Shown: positions 19,233-32,040 of the stretch, one piece after another
Numbering within the stretch: position 1 is the stretch's first letter
Layout of the letters: every line of letters starts with the position of its first letter
Assembly: GCA_037833965.1 (NCBI GenBank)
Contig: AP031356.1
Coordinates: 13,600,501-13,664,500 of the forward strand
DNA: 64,000 nucleotides
Direction of reading: 5' to 3'
Origin: Marchantia polymorpha subsp. ruderalis
Lineage: Eukaryota; Streptophyta; Marchantiopsida; Marchantiales; Marchantiaceae
Program-made: the position numbers and the translations under genes
Notes under the pieces: model-generated
Database searches by the model: none
Told to the model about the DNA's origin: nothing
The model's input: only the letters and a program-made list of their open reading frames with translations

Positions 19233-22200
19233 TTCCTCCACAATGAACCTTGCCGCTAGACTCATGACTTGCATCATGTCACAAGAGAAACACTTTTCTT
19301 TGCTAGTTGGAAATTACACAAACTCCACACATAAAACAAGATACTAAACTACTAAGTCGATTAGCTCTAAATATTAATTTCTACATAACCTTATCCAAAA
19401 AAATACTCACTGGAAAATCCCGGAGATCGAGGACCTGAGCTCGTATCGACCCCAAATCCTAAATCCTAATGATGACTTCCAGCGCACTGTCTGGGTTTCG
19501 GTCGGGGGCAAAAATATCCATGGAGAAGCTTCTTGAGAGGCTTCTTCTCCTCCAAACCGTCCGCTTCCGGTAGTACTCAGCTCCAAAGTTTTGTCGTCCT
19601 TTTCCAAGTTGGATTCTGGCACGTTCCTTTAGCCGCTATTTGAGTTTAAGTAGCTCTGTGGGACATCTAACTCCTAATTGTATTGTACTAACCTAATTCT
19701 AGCATAATACTACCTAGTCTAGTTCTTATCTATTTCTTTTGTCCGGTTTGTTGGTACAAAACTGGAACTGTGTGGAAATTGATTCCCACAAGCAGTACGT
19801 AGTAGGAGATAATAAAAATTAACTCTAAAGTTTAATTAACTTCAATATTTTAAAGTTGATAATAAACTTAATAATAGAATTTTTAATAAATTTATAGAAA
19901 AAAATTGAATTTTATAATTCTAAAACCTTTTTATGAAAAAAAATTGAGCTTCATTTTTAAGATCTTCATAAGTTTTTTTACTATAGTAAAGATTTATTTG
20001 GATTTTTATAAACTACATTATCAATAATAATAATATGATAAATTTAAAATTTTTAATCTTCTGTTATCATTCCTCTTTAGAATTTTGTGATGCATAATAC
20101 ATCTTTTCTTTTTTGTTATCTAGAGATAAATAAAAATAATTTTTTTAAAAAATTTTCAAATATTTTCAAACCATAAAATTTACATTTAAGTATCTCATAT
20201 GAGCTTTTAAAATATTTTTTTAGTTATATGTTTGAGTTATATATTTTTTAGTTTTCAATCAAACATGTTGATTTATATTGAGTTTTAAAATATTTTTTAC
20301 ATATATTTTTTGATTATCAAAAATATAATTTTTAAAAATAAATACATTATACCAAAATTATTGAGAATAATTTTTGTCTTAATCTGTCAAATTGATTGAG
20401 CTTAATAAAAGATGTTGAATGTGAGCATCCATAATTTCTTTGGTATTAACAAATTATTTTATATAAAAACTTGCAAACCATTTAATACCCTATATACTTA
20501 AAGAGAATTTGTAGCTAGAAAATTCTTCAATCCTTTAATTTAGTAAACAAATCTAATAAGAAACCCAATTCATTTAGTTTAATTTTTTTGTGAATGATAT
20601 TATATTATAATTATAGAAAAAAATAATTGATAGAAATGAAATATTTTCTTTTCTATCAATTTATATAGAATATAAGAATATATTTATAGAATATAGGCTA
20701 ATTATTTATATAATATAGAATATTTTCTTTTCTATATTCATATAGAATATACAATATATTTTATAGATTTTTTTCTATCTATTACAAAAATATTAAATGC
20801 AGTAGTCAATAATATTTGAACTGAAGATTAGATACATTTTCTAAAATATTTACTGAATTGCATTTAAAATACTTTCAAGTATATTCATTAAATATAAAAA
20901 ATTTGTAAAGTTTTTGTTTTGTTTGTATTAGGGGTTGAAAAGATTTGTAGAATGAAAATGATATATTTATACAATCTAATGTGTCCATGATGTCAATATT
21001 TTATTTTGGTGATTGGCATTAAAATATTTTAATTTTGTAAGAAACAGTTCGATTTTCAAAGGAATAAAACTCTTACTTTATTTTCAATTTACATCTTTCT
21101 TCAATTGATAATCAATCTATGATTATCAAAAATTTATGAAAAAAATTTAAAGTTTATGTAAAACTAAGATTAAAATTAGATTGAAAATCTAGAAATAAAG
21201 AATTTTTCTAGTATGTATCTAAATAAAATTCATTCTAAAATTTTGTCTCTAAATTTTGTGAATAATTTGATTTTGGATTTTACAAGGCTTAATTAATTTT
21301 GAAATTTTGAAAATTCTGAAATTTTCTGATATTCGTCTAATGATAACATTTCAAGAGAAATATTCCATGTATAAATAGTAAAATGAAAAATCAAAATATT
21401 CAATATTTTAAAAATGAAGTAAAATTTAGTTCAAAAAAATTGGGTGAATAATACAAATTACATTATTTTTTGAATGACAATTGCAAAATGATAAATCTAA
21501 GGCTATATTATGAGTAATATAATATCTCTAAAGTATACAGCTTGAATTAGTATTATCAAAGTCTCTTTACTTTATGTATGCATATTGGAATCAAATTGAT
21601 TCCAGATTTTTTTAGGTGTATGAATTGCAACAATACATTTGTGACTTGGTGCAATCAACTTGTCTCAGGCTGAATTATTTCAAAGTTGCACAACCTAAAT
21701 GCATTTAGCAAAATGTAGCTATGGTGCGAATACGCTGTTAGCGAATGGGGCACAAATGGCATCAAACGATAAATACATATTGCAACTTTGAAACACAATA
21801 TCAAATAATATAGATATAGATGGGTTTTTGTAGATAAATCACAACTTCATCCATATTAAACGTAATTAGAGAGAGTCAGAATGCCTTTATTGCTACACAT
21901 ATTAACCGTATGAATTTAAAAAAATGTAAAACTTAAAATTATTTGTCTATCAAGACATACGAAGGGCCTGTGATCCAACCTAAGAGTAACAAAATTACTG
22001 GAGTTGTATCTGAGACATTCATTGTATGCTGCGAATGTACATGCAAAGAATTGCAAATTACACATCTATCTACAATCCAAGTGGTATGATATTAAGCGTG
22101 CAAAGAGTGAACAACTAACCGAAATCTCTGTCAGTTTTTTTATTTTATAAACTAAAATCATGTCAATGATCTGATATTGAACCACAGCACAAATGGTCAA

Positions 22201-22480
22201 ATATGTGTATATCTGCGAGAACACGAGAACACGAGACGGGTAAAAGGTCAAGAGTGGAATACAATATTCCTTTCACGTTTTTTCAAAAGGATGGGCTCAA
22301 GCCGTACTCCTGTATGGTCAAGTTGAGTGTTCTTGTACGGTGCAGGCTGTAACCCTTTGTACATACGCTGAATCTAATGAACTGGACGACACCTGAGGTT
22401 ATCAGCCTCAGAGCACGTACGCCGGAGAAGAAGTGCCAGGGTGCAGTACTGTACGTTGCATCAACCACGTAGTGACGCTA
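19233..22480. other. Geneless, mostly AT-rich decayed repeat DNA
   Basis: 19233-19780 has balanced composition without a credible gene. 19800-22250 is extremely AT-rich, with repeated oligo-A/T and TATAGAATAT-like motifs near 20660-20770. No coding sequence, RNA gene or clear element ends were seen. Confidence 0.55.
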
Positions 22481-23431
22481 CCAGTTTATTTAGCGACGCC
22501 ATAATAAATGCCATGAAGGTCGGGCAACACTGAAGAACGTCGAGACTCGAGAAGCAAATTGCCAGCGGCCCGGGCGAATCTGCGCCTCCAGAACCTCGGG
22601 TCACACCTGTCGCTGACGAGAGATCGCCGATATCTCTGGCAGACTAGGACACGACAGAGCACCGAGAATCTTCCGCAGTTCGGGACCTCGACAGACAGAA
22701 GAGAAGAGGGTCACAGGGTTCGAACCAGAGATCGGGCGGAGAGCCGAGTTCTTGTACGAAGAGGTCGGGGAGGTCATTAGGGTTTGCTTGGAACGGAAGT
22801 CAAACAAACAAAAATACTCTGCCCAGGTCCAACTTGCTGTGCAGCAGCTATCCATGTACTGTAATGTAATGGGGTACATGTACATGGCACTTTCACTGTG
22901 ATGCTGAGTTTAGACTGCTGGGAGGCAGGCAGGCAGGCAGGCAGGGATTGAGGGAGGGACAGGTACCCTGGGAGGGAGAAGGAAAAGGAAGGGAGGGAGA
23001 AAGGAGGAAGAGGAGGAGGGGGATGGCAGATGATGATGAGTGAGAACGTGTTGATGTCTACGGGTTCTTCTGTTCACTGCCTTTGCTTCCGTGTCACCTT
23101 TTCTCTCCCTCCTCGTCGTCTGCGTCATTGTAGCAGTCTCGTTCCGATCTGTGATTTTCCCTGATCTCCGATCTGGTTCCGCTGAATTGGTTTGCTCTCT
23201 TTCGCGAGTGTACAGTCTGTGTGAGTTCGAGTGTGACGAGATTTTGGTGTGTCGTGCAATCAGCGGCAGCGAGGGTTGGGCAAGGCAAATTGTGGGAGGA
23301 GTGAAGGAGCGTTATATTGAGAAAACTGTCGTTTGCCTCCAGGCGAGGAAGGGTGAGGATTTGTAGACGCAGCAGAAGCAGGAGGGCAGACAAGCAGTCG
23401 AGAGAAGTGTGGGTGTAACTAGGCGTTCAAA
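22481..23431 (+). promoter_or_regulatory. Promoter and 5' UTR region of the SNF7 gene
   Basis: GC-rich relative to the flanks. It contains a (GGCA)5 microsatellite at about 22924-22944, purine-rich GGAGGGAGAAGG tracts to 23025, and a CT-rich stretch at 23097-23120 (TTTTCTCTCCCTCCTCGTC), typical of plant 5' UTRs. The start codon lies at 23432. The open frames here on both strands have no recognisable product. Confidence 0.5.
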
Positions 23432-25973
23432 ATGTTCGCTCGGATTTTCGGGAAACCGAAGGAGGAACCTTCGACGCTCAGCACGCTCGACAAACTAAAT
23501 GAGGTGGGTTGGTTACGCTTTTGTTCTGTGTTTTGATCGCTTTGTGGTTGTGTGAACAGCGGATACGACCCATGTTCATCTTCGCAGGAGATCGGTGTGT
23601 TGGCCAGTTCTCGCTCCGCGTTCACCTCCTGTCTTGCCAGGATGTTCGGTTTGCTCGTTTATCGTTGTGGGCGGACGCAGTAGTGGACAGAGGATTGATT
23701 TTGAAGGACGATGTGAATAAGTGCTACTTGTACCGGAAATTTTCAAGTGGTGAGGGCTTGTAGGGCATCATGGAGATAGGGCAGGAAGGACTTAGGAGTC
23801 TCCGCGCTTGCGGATGGTTCGACAAGTGTTTAAGCAGTACGGATTATATAGGTTCTAGGAAGGGTGGCGATTGTTATCAAGCTGTGCTTCGGCGGCTGAT
23901 TTTACCTCTCTTAATGATTTCGCCCGAAGAGAGGCACCTTCACTATAGTGGAGGAATTCGGTGGATTGCTCGGAGAATTATCTTTTGTGCCAGAACCTAT
24001 TTGCTTCTGGGTGGAGTGCACGCAAGGATATTGTCAGTGGCATGATTCTCTTAGAAGGAAACGGCAATGGGATCACAGAGTTCGGATTTCTTTGAATCTC
24101 CGACCGTTTCAATGATCGTCAATCCGAGAAAGATAACGGAATTTTCCAGTACAGATCCATGGGCATGTTTCAATACTTGAATCACGAGTTGACAGAGGTA
24201 TTTTTTTGGTGCGAATTTTAACTCAGGATGTTTTGGGCCCCCGCTTTTGTATGCAGACTTTGGAGATGCTCGAAAAGAAGGAAAAGGTCTTGCAGAAGAA
24301 AATAGCTGTAGAGATAGAAAAAGCTAGAGATTACACTCGGGCGAAGAATAAGAGGGGTATGAACGCTGAACAAAGCAACAATGATTTCTGATTGGATTGT
24401 GCCAATTAGTACGAGGAAACGATTCTCGTCATATCCTGCAGCAGTAACTCATCAGTATTAGGTGTAAACTGTGAGTGTGTTCTGCATGGTACGAAGTTGC
24501 TTAGCTGTTTCCGAGGTATTTTTGACTAAGTGTGTATATGTTGATAATTGGTCTGGTTCATTTCATGGGTTGGTCGACGCATATCCTTATTTACAATCTT
24601 GAAGTTGGATCAATGAAAGTCTCGCGTGTCGAGAGGGTGCAAAGGTTCTCACACTTGGTGTGCCAGTCAGCTGTTGAGGATAATCATATCATCTGCGAGT
24701 AGGGTCAATATTAATTGTAGAATTCAATCTTTTCGGGAGTGAACGAGCTTGCCTCTACTTCTAGTTGTTGAAAAGTAATGGTGGGGATAGTGTTCATGGG
24801 TGTGCAGCTGCGATCCAGTGTTTGAAGAAGAAAAAGCTTTATGAGGTCCAGGTGGAACAGCTTGGTAACTTTCAGTTGCGAATTCACGATCAGGTTCGTT
24901 TTCTTCCTGAAACCATTTTGCTTTGGCGGTACTCTTCATTCCATTCGGTAATCAAATTTTACGTCTTCTTGCTTGTTTCTTGAGTTTCAGAAATGTCTGC
25001 CTTAAAATGAGAAGGATGGTTTGGACGAACAACCTCTGAGAAATTCCTATTTTGGGCGTGATTTGTGTTATATTTTGCAGATGATCATGCTGGAAGGGGC
25101 CAAGGCTACTACTGAAACTGTCGATGCTCTAAGGAGTGGTGCATCGGCTATGAAAAATATGCAAAAAGCCACGTACGTATTCCGTACTTGCATCTGACAA
25201 TGTATAGTGTGCATTTGGATTAGTTTGTTCTGACATTTTAGCTTCGTTGTCTCCAATTCTTATCCGATGGTGCTGTGAAGAATCGAAAGATGTTGAGTTG
25301 AGTAAACCAACTAAATATGTTTGTGTTTCAAATGGTGACGCAGAAACATAGACGATGTCGATAAGACTATGGATGAGATCAACGAGCAGACTGAGAATAT
25401 GAAGCAAATTCAAGAAGCTTTATCTACTCCAATTGGAGCTGCTGCTGATTTTGACGATGTACAGTACCTGTATTCTCCTCTGTGCTACTTTTTCTTTGGG
25501 AAGAATTTGAAATGTTGTGCTTCACAGCTGAGAATGGAACATATGAAGACAACAAAATCTTATCCACCTCTAAAAGTTGTCCTTGGAAGTCTACATTGCG
25601 GTTGGGAGACAAAAACATTGTAGAGTGCCACTCGTTTACTCCTCTATCGATCATCGATCTGATTTGCTCCAGCGAGGGCATGTTAATTTGTTGACAACAG
25701 GTTGAGCGATGATGATTAGGTATTTAATAGGTATATTTGTCTGATGTTACTCCTGTCAAATTGTTGTTATTTCAGGATGAGCTGGAGGCCGAGCTTGAGG
25801 AACTCGAAGGAGCCGAACTTGAGGAAGCATTGTTGCAACCCGCGACTACCCCAGCAACGCAGTTACCAACTGTTCCTACTCAAAGTCGTCCTATGTCAAC
25901 ACCTGCCCAGCGACAGCCTGCAAAAACCGAGGATGATGAGCTTGCAGCCCTACAAGCCGAGATGGCTCTATAG
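23432..25973 (+). CDS. SNF7: ESCRT-III subunit SNF7/VPS32 (CHMP4), six exons
   Basis: The main filament-forming ESCRT-III subunit, which acts at endosomal and other membranes in vesicle budding and membrane scission and is disassembled by VPS4. Exons are 23432-23503, 24257-24356, 24808-24893, 25081-25172, 25344-25458 and 25776-25973. All introns are GT-AG with compatible phases, giving 220 residues, the family's normal length. The N-terminus MFARIFGKPKEE is the amphipathic, basic membrane-binding start. The helical core includes LEKKEKVLQKKIAVEIEKAR, AAIQCLKKKKLYEVQVEQL and VDALRSGASAMKNMQKAT. An acidic hinge (DELEAELEELEGAELEEAL) leads to a Pro/Thr/Gln-rich linker and a C-terminal helix DDELAALQAEMAL, the MIT-interacting motif position. 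The net-basic front and acidic back are typical of the family. The first intron (753 bp) is long, as is common for 5' introns of plant genes. Confidence 0.96.
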
Positions 25974-28600
25974 TGAGATTCTATTTGCTTATCAATGAAA
26001 TTCTTCGCGTTCACCCTTAGGCAGCGGTAAGCTTGTATCATTATAGTGTTTGGACAATCGGGAATTCAAAGTTCCCGGGAGCCATGTTAATACCCCATTC
26101 TATCGCAAGCGTAGTAGTTTCCACTCATCATTGCTACTGGTAACCTGCGATGTCCACCTGCGAGTCTTGTCCGGTCACTTGATCTTGTGTGCCCCAGCCA
26201 AAGAGTATCAAAGGCAGACCTAGTCGCTGAGGGTGGAGATTGATGGAGTAGGAACTTGATACCTCTGATCGACTTCAACTTGGGGTATCTTGACTTTGAC
26301 AAGACTCCTCTTCTTTCACCCAATGAAGCTGTAGAGTATTTGTGTAGCCAAGCATGACGATCTAATTGTGATCAGTGGTGTGCTGGAATAGGATGTTTGT
26401 GCTTTCTCTTTGAAAAGCATTCGCAAATTACTTGTGATTGTAGCTTTTCCTTCTTCGAACCTAGTTGGTAAACCGTTTGAATAAAACCACCTTTAGTCAG
26501 AATAGGCGTCTTTGATGGTATATAGTGATACCCAGTTTTATTTTTCTTCCTTGATGAACATATGGAGTGTCTTAACTTGTCAAATTGACTTATTGTTGCC
26601 TCCCATCTATCCAGTCACATGAATCTTTATTTTCGTTTTCTTGTTCGTATCTCGCACAGTTGATTGGCAATGAACTCAAGTTTTTAAGAGTCCTATTCTT
26701 TACGTAAATTTATCCATCACGAGATAATGTATTGAAGGTTCCGGGTATTCATTACCTTATTTGGACTCATAGTGAAGCAAGGCAGAGGTACTTGTACTCT
26801 ATAGCAGGTTGGATTCTCAGCACTTCTTCTTGGCTAGATATTAAAAAAGGAATTTTTGCAAGCATGTTACAGGCCAGTTCATGGCCTTCGGTTTTGAAAG
26901 AAACACCAGTATCATCAGCCGGTTTTTAATTCCCGATCACTGATTTGCAGGCTGAGTTTGTGGATGATTCTTGTTTCCGTAGCATGTGTTCAAGCAAGCA
27001 CATAAAACTGCATGAATATTTACTTTGTCCTTCTTGACTTCCAAAACAGGATTTGTTCTTTAACCTGCACCCTACCCTAAACCCTAAACCCCTCTTGGAG
27101 CTATTTTTCCACCGTTTAACAGTACGTCTGTGGGTTCATGATTGTGTTATGCATCGACTCTGATATCAGGTTGGTTCTCTTTCTGTAGCTGTACTTATGT
27201 TCAAGTCCTCGAAAGGTTTCAGTCTCTTTAGCCGACTGAAACTGTCCGAGCGTCTATTGATTTGGTAAAGGATATGTTTAGCAAGAGCTGGAATAGGTCT
27301 GATGTCAATTTATATTTTAATTTTGCGAAGTTTCCTTTATATATACACAAATTGCAACTGCTCGTATTAGGAGTATCATGTCATATCGAGACTTGTGGGT
27401 AAGTCTTGATTGTCTTTTCACTTCGTGCCGTTGATTCTCATTGCCCGAAACGCTCCGCACCGTAAGCAGTTACAAATTATCAACGCAATTTTTTTAGACT
27501 TTCTTGTGTCAAGACATCCAGTGTAATCATGCTAGTATGTGTGCAGCCATCATACAGCTCAAAAGTCGGTGATTAAGAGGCACACGACTTTTGTCATTGA
27601 ACTAAGTGAATAACGATGGTCGTGAACTTGTTTAAACGAAGTATGAACCAGAAGAAAAACTGGACTGATTGTGCACATTGACGCAAGTGAGTACTGTATT
27701 CAACTCCTGTAGGTAGTTCAGCTACAAAATTTTGCTGTATGAGACGGACGTTGTTCTGATGGAATCTCGGGAATCTTCAGCCGAAAGAAGAATCTAGAAA
27801 GGAAAGATCTAGCACGTTGGGTGACTGTCGTCTGTGACGATTGCGTTCATCTTAAGAGAAAGTCTAAAACCCTTGTGTTTTGCTCAAACTATGAATCATA
27901 GTCGTTATCTCGATGACACTCTTCGGCGGAATAGCTCATACTTGCCCCGGGAACCCAAAGTTTTTGGATGAGGGAAGGACGGATTTTCAGTGTAAGTCAT
28001 GATATTGGAGGCTCACTAACGTGGTTATTCCTCATCAACTTGAAGACAATTTGAACAATGAGTTCCATACCATGTTCATGCTTGGCATCGACCTCTTATT
28101 TCGAGACTACTGCTGAGGTCCAAGGTGATCTCTAGGATACTAGTAAATTCAATCTGACACTAATAGATTCCTAACAAATTCATGTCGTAAAGGGTTGGTC
28201 AATAGATGATAATGTGGTAATGCTTTGCTCATGGGATCTATATTGACCTATATCTAATTATTTGATGAATTAAATTATGACATATTAGAATCTTAGAGCT
28301 ATATTTATATATTGGAGTAGTAGTTCTTGAACATTAGTTGGCGTGTCATTAAGATAATTGAAACATTCTAATTTAATGATTTTAAAATGAATCATTAAAA
28401 ATGATTCTAAAATAACGTTGAAATTCAAAAAATGTTCAGAAATATATATATTTTAGAAAAACTGGCATCATGATTACTTGAGTAATTTTTAGTGATCAAT
28501 GATCATGTTTATAAAGTATCACAAGTCTTCTGTTAAGGCATTTGCCAAATCTTTCATAAATTAGTCTATTATGATATCAACATAATTTTATATATGACCA
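25974..28600. other. Downstream of SNF7, no gene recognised
   Basis: Balanced composition to about 28140, then AT-rich. It probably starts with the SNF7 3' UTR. No protein frame of note. The only landmark is a short telomere-like run at 27070-27093. Confidence 0.45.
27070..27093. repeat. Short interstitial telomere-like repeat
   Basis: CCCTACCCTAAACCCTAAAC followed by CCCT: about two and a half units of the plant telomere repeat CCCTAAA. It is too short for a former telomere. Such telo-boxes also occur in plant promoters. Confidence 0.7.
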
Positions 28601-28605
28601 CTATT

Positions 28606-29690
28606 TTAAATTGCTTGAATTTCCTTAATTTGTTTACAATGCATGCAAGATGTACTCTCTTTCTTCCAACTAATCATAGAAAAATCACTCTCCACACGCG
28701 TTATACTACGATATACTTTAGCAAACTTGCATAGTTTGGAAAATCTACATTCAAGAGCATTCCATGCTTCATGAAAGTCTATTGACATTTGATACACTGT
28801 GTTATGGAATATATCTTCTCCTTGATAAACAATACTCAGTTGTTTGTGTTCTCGTTCTAAGCTGTCAATGTACTCATCGATGAAAATTTGATCAAGTCCA
28901 CGAAGCTTGATGTAGACATAGTCACGAATTTGCAAGGAAGACATGGGTTAAAGATGATGCTGGTGCATTGTTACAATACTTTTATGTCTTTATTGCATGT
29001 ATTCCTGCTGCAATACTAACATTCAAATTTCCAACAGAACAAACCACAATATCCTTTTCAACTTGACACAGTTTATTGAATGAAATCTCAATGAACAAAC
29101 CACAACCTCGATCAAAGTGCACAATAACATTCTTGGAAATCTTGTAAAAACTTTTAGTACATCAAATATCCTCATCTTGTTACTAAAATAGCAATTCAAA
29201 AAATGTACCTTGCATTTCTGTCACATACCTAAGATAAGAGATGAATCTAGAGAAAGCATTTTACTATTGTGTGACCAGCAACGTAGAATAATGATGCAAG
29301 GTTTTAAACAAAATGTCAATCTCTGTAACTATTGGGATCAATGAAAATAAAGCATTTCACCACATGACAGTCGGTTTCAAATCAAAATTTTTCAGGTTTT
29401 TGTATTCAACAATATGGTAACGATGAGTTGAAAATCAACGTTATACTTTTTACAACGATAACCAACGAGTCGTAGCGACCTTTGGATACTTAGTTCGCAT
29501 TTCACTGATCAAATTTTGCTGTCGACATAGGTATCCAATGATGACAGTTAACATCAAGTAAAATTCTTTGTTGAGATATACTGAAATAAATGTTTGAACA
29601 ACAAGATCAAGTTGATGTGCATCACACCAGAATCGAATCAAGTAACAACCTTCTTGTTCAACTCAAGTAAAAACACAAGTCACTATTCCA
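28606..29690 (-). pseudogene. Degenerate hAT-type transposase, copy A
   Basis: Minus-strand coding remnants broken by stops and frameshifts. From the 5' end: WCDAHQLDLVVQTF, then YLCRQQNLISEMRTKYPKVA and TTRWLSL (29641-29450). Next comes a damaged KPTVMWWNALFSLIPIVTEID-like stretch (about 29370-29300). Last is a clean frame 28944-28606 with HEAWNALECRFSKLC, ITRVESDFSMISWKKE and MHCKQIKEI. The Cys/His AHQLDL motif, RRQQNL helix, TRWLS and the C-terminal ESDFS block are what hAT-superfamily transposases and their domesticated relatives show. Terminal inverted repeats and an 8-bp duplication were not located. It is not functional as written. Confidence 0.6.
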
Positions 29691-29702
29691 CGTACTCGAT
29701 TT

Positions 29703-30418
29703 GTGAGACCGGATGTCGCACATCTGTACTAAGTTATAGAAATAGTCAAGTGATTAATCATAATTAGCCAAAACATAGCTAAGTCTAGCTAGTTATGACC
29801 AAATTAGTTAGTTATAACTAAGTTTATCTAATCATGACTAAATTTAGCTATAGTGTCTATAGTTGGCGGAATAATTAGCGAAGTTCTAAAAGAGTGGAGT
29901 GAGCACTTCTATTTTGTCTTTTACAAAGGTTTAGATTCCAAAGTATAAGATATTTGACTATTAGCTTGAATTTGATTTGTTTGACTAAATGTATGAAAAA
30001 TGATTGGCTAGATTAAGTCTAATGTTGAGTTAGTGGCTAGGAAGCTTTTAGAAGTTTTAAAACCTCTAATGGCATGTCGCCATCTCAACCTCGGATTTAG
30101 ATAACTTCTAGAAGGTTTAAGTAGGCCAATGACATGTTGTCACGTATAGTGTGTTAGCAAACTTACTTGGGTTAAAGTGAGTTAAGAAAAATTACCACTT
30201 GTTAGTATAATAACTTCTCAATTAGTATAAATATAGAAGTAAAATAGCATCTCTCAAGCAAGTTTGGAAAGTTCATATGTAGAAATTTGTTTCATATATA
30301 AAAGAATGACAATTTTCAGTCTCTTGGAGTGTCGATGTGTGTGTGTGAGTTGGAGTGATACATTGAGTGATTGCATGAGAGTGTGTTTGAGTTATGAGTA
30401 TGAGGAGTAATCCTAACA
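29703..30418 (+). repeat. Probable LTR remnant between two hAT copies
   Basis: Starts TGTGAGACCGGATG and ends ATCCTAACA (TG...CA). It has a TATA-like TATAAATATAG near 30221 and a GT/GA-rich tail. The next bases (30419-30445) vaguely resemble a mutated tRNA primer binding site. It carries no protein frame. A second LTR was not found, so a solo or decayed LTR is the best guess. Confidence 0.35.
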
Positions 30419-30499
30419 TTCTAGAACCATGATAAGCTATCACAAAGGCATATGAGGTAAATTTGAGTGAGAGTCAGCCCGGAGGTTGTAGATCAGACG

Positions 30500-32040
30500 A
30501 GGGTGATACTTTATGATGACCTTGATTAGAAGGAGAAACTTCGCCTCAATGGTGATGAATGCAATTAAATCCGCCATCACATGCGCATGGTCTTTGTCGT
30601 CATTACGATACAAAAGCTAGATGGTCTTGCAAGCTTGAGCGTGTAAATCGCCCATCTTGAGCTCGACCAAAAAGCATTTATGACAACATTTTTTTGAAAT
30701 TGGGAGTAGCATAAATCGCAAATGAAAGCCAATTCGTGCACAACTGAGTAAATAAGATTCCAATAGTATTCTAGACGCTCAAACGCGTTTTATTCAGCTG
30801 ACATGTTCGCCAATTGCATGCAAGCGTAAACAAACAACATAGACGGTGTACATGATAGATGTGGCGTTTTCCAGAATTACAAGCACTATGCAGATTGGAT
30901 CAAAGTGAGTACCTCAATATTCATTGAATCTTCAGAAGGTCAAAGATCAGACAGTCGCGAAAAAGTTGTCGTCCAACTCATGGGTCAAATTGATGTCGAG
31001 TTTCTCCTTGTCTTCATCACAAGCACGTGGCAGATATTGGATTGGACGTTTGGTTCGTTTCAAGCGGCAATACATGTATTTGACGTTGCTCCAGCGTGAC
31101 GGTGAAAATAACATCATGGAGAGTAACTTGCCCAATCCATCATCGCACAACAAAACTATACATCTTGCACAACAGATCATAGTTCTTGATGGATTCGTTG
31201 ACAAAAAGTGCTTCCTTGAGATATGCTTTGTAGGATGTATTTCCTAGCACAAATTGTTTAGTGGATGCGCGTCGCACCTGTACACTTTTTGGACAATGTT
31301 GTTGTCATGCAAAAGACGAAGCAGCGCACGCATAACGTTACACACATTGGGGATGAATGCCGAAACAATTCTTGGACGTTGCAACTTGGCCTCGAGTTCA
31401 CTAATCACGTCCCCAATCAACTCGACAGCCGAATCATTCTTGAAATATGTTATTACATAGTTAGGGATCCGGAGCAGTGGATCTTGGACAATTAGTTTTG
31501 ACTTGCTTTAGCTCAGGGCGTTGATTGCATTGTCAAACTTTAGAATAATCGCCATCACATTGGCCAATGATTTATACACAATGGTCTGTTGGCTGTTGTG
31601 GATACTGCGCAACAAGGTGGTGATAATTGTTGTTGGATTTGGCGGCTTCTAAATGACATGGCCACCTTCTAGAATGTGTATCATGCCGAGTGGTCAAAGT
31701 AATTGAAGTATGACGCCGTCTCATACATGGCAATAACATCAATTGGTTAAACATTTTGTTCTCGGTTGATGTAAGCGATGGATACACTTTGGTGCCCAAC
31801 AGTTCTGCTACGTAAGGTTTCATGACTATTCCCTTGAAGAAAATTGTCGATGTCTAGGTCAAATGCAGCTCCAACACGTCAATCTTGGCACGTTTCGCAG
31901 ATTAATAGTTCGTTAGATGGAACCTCCGGTTTGTCGTTGAATCAAACATGGATTTCTAGCATTTTACTCGCAGCATCTTCAACCCTTCCGGAGAAGTTCT
32001 CACCATGAAGATCTTGATGACGACCACACGCACTCATGGT
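30500..32040 (-). pseudogene. Degenerate hAT-type transposase, copy B
   Basis: Minus-strand relic with many stops and frame changes. The start region near 32037 reads MSACGRHQDLHGE... and KMLEIHV. The middle (about 31460-31240) reads PNYVITYFKNDSAVELIGDV, ISELEAKLQRPRIVSAF and RCDAHPLNNLC. The next part (31204-30947) reads LLSMMLFSPSRWSNVKYM and DEDKEKLDIN. The tail near 30640-30540 reads KMGDLHAQACKTI. The CDAHxLN motif, followed by a residue block ending FSPSRWSN, matches the layout of hAT transposases (target-DNA domain, then RW motif). It holds its own Cys-x-x-His motif, so it is a separate copy and not the other half of 28606-29690. Confidence 0.5.

Noticed and set aside
22701-22745. GGGTTCGAACC resembling a tRNA T-loop/B box
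   Set aside because: No matching acceptor stem, anticodon arm or A box could be placed around it.
28606-32040. One hAT transposase split in two by an LTR insertion
   Set aside because: Both pieces carry their own Cys-Asp-Ala-His motif region and differ in sequence type, so they are better read as two separate relics.
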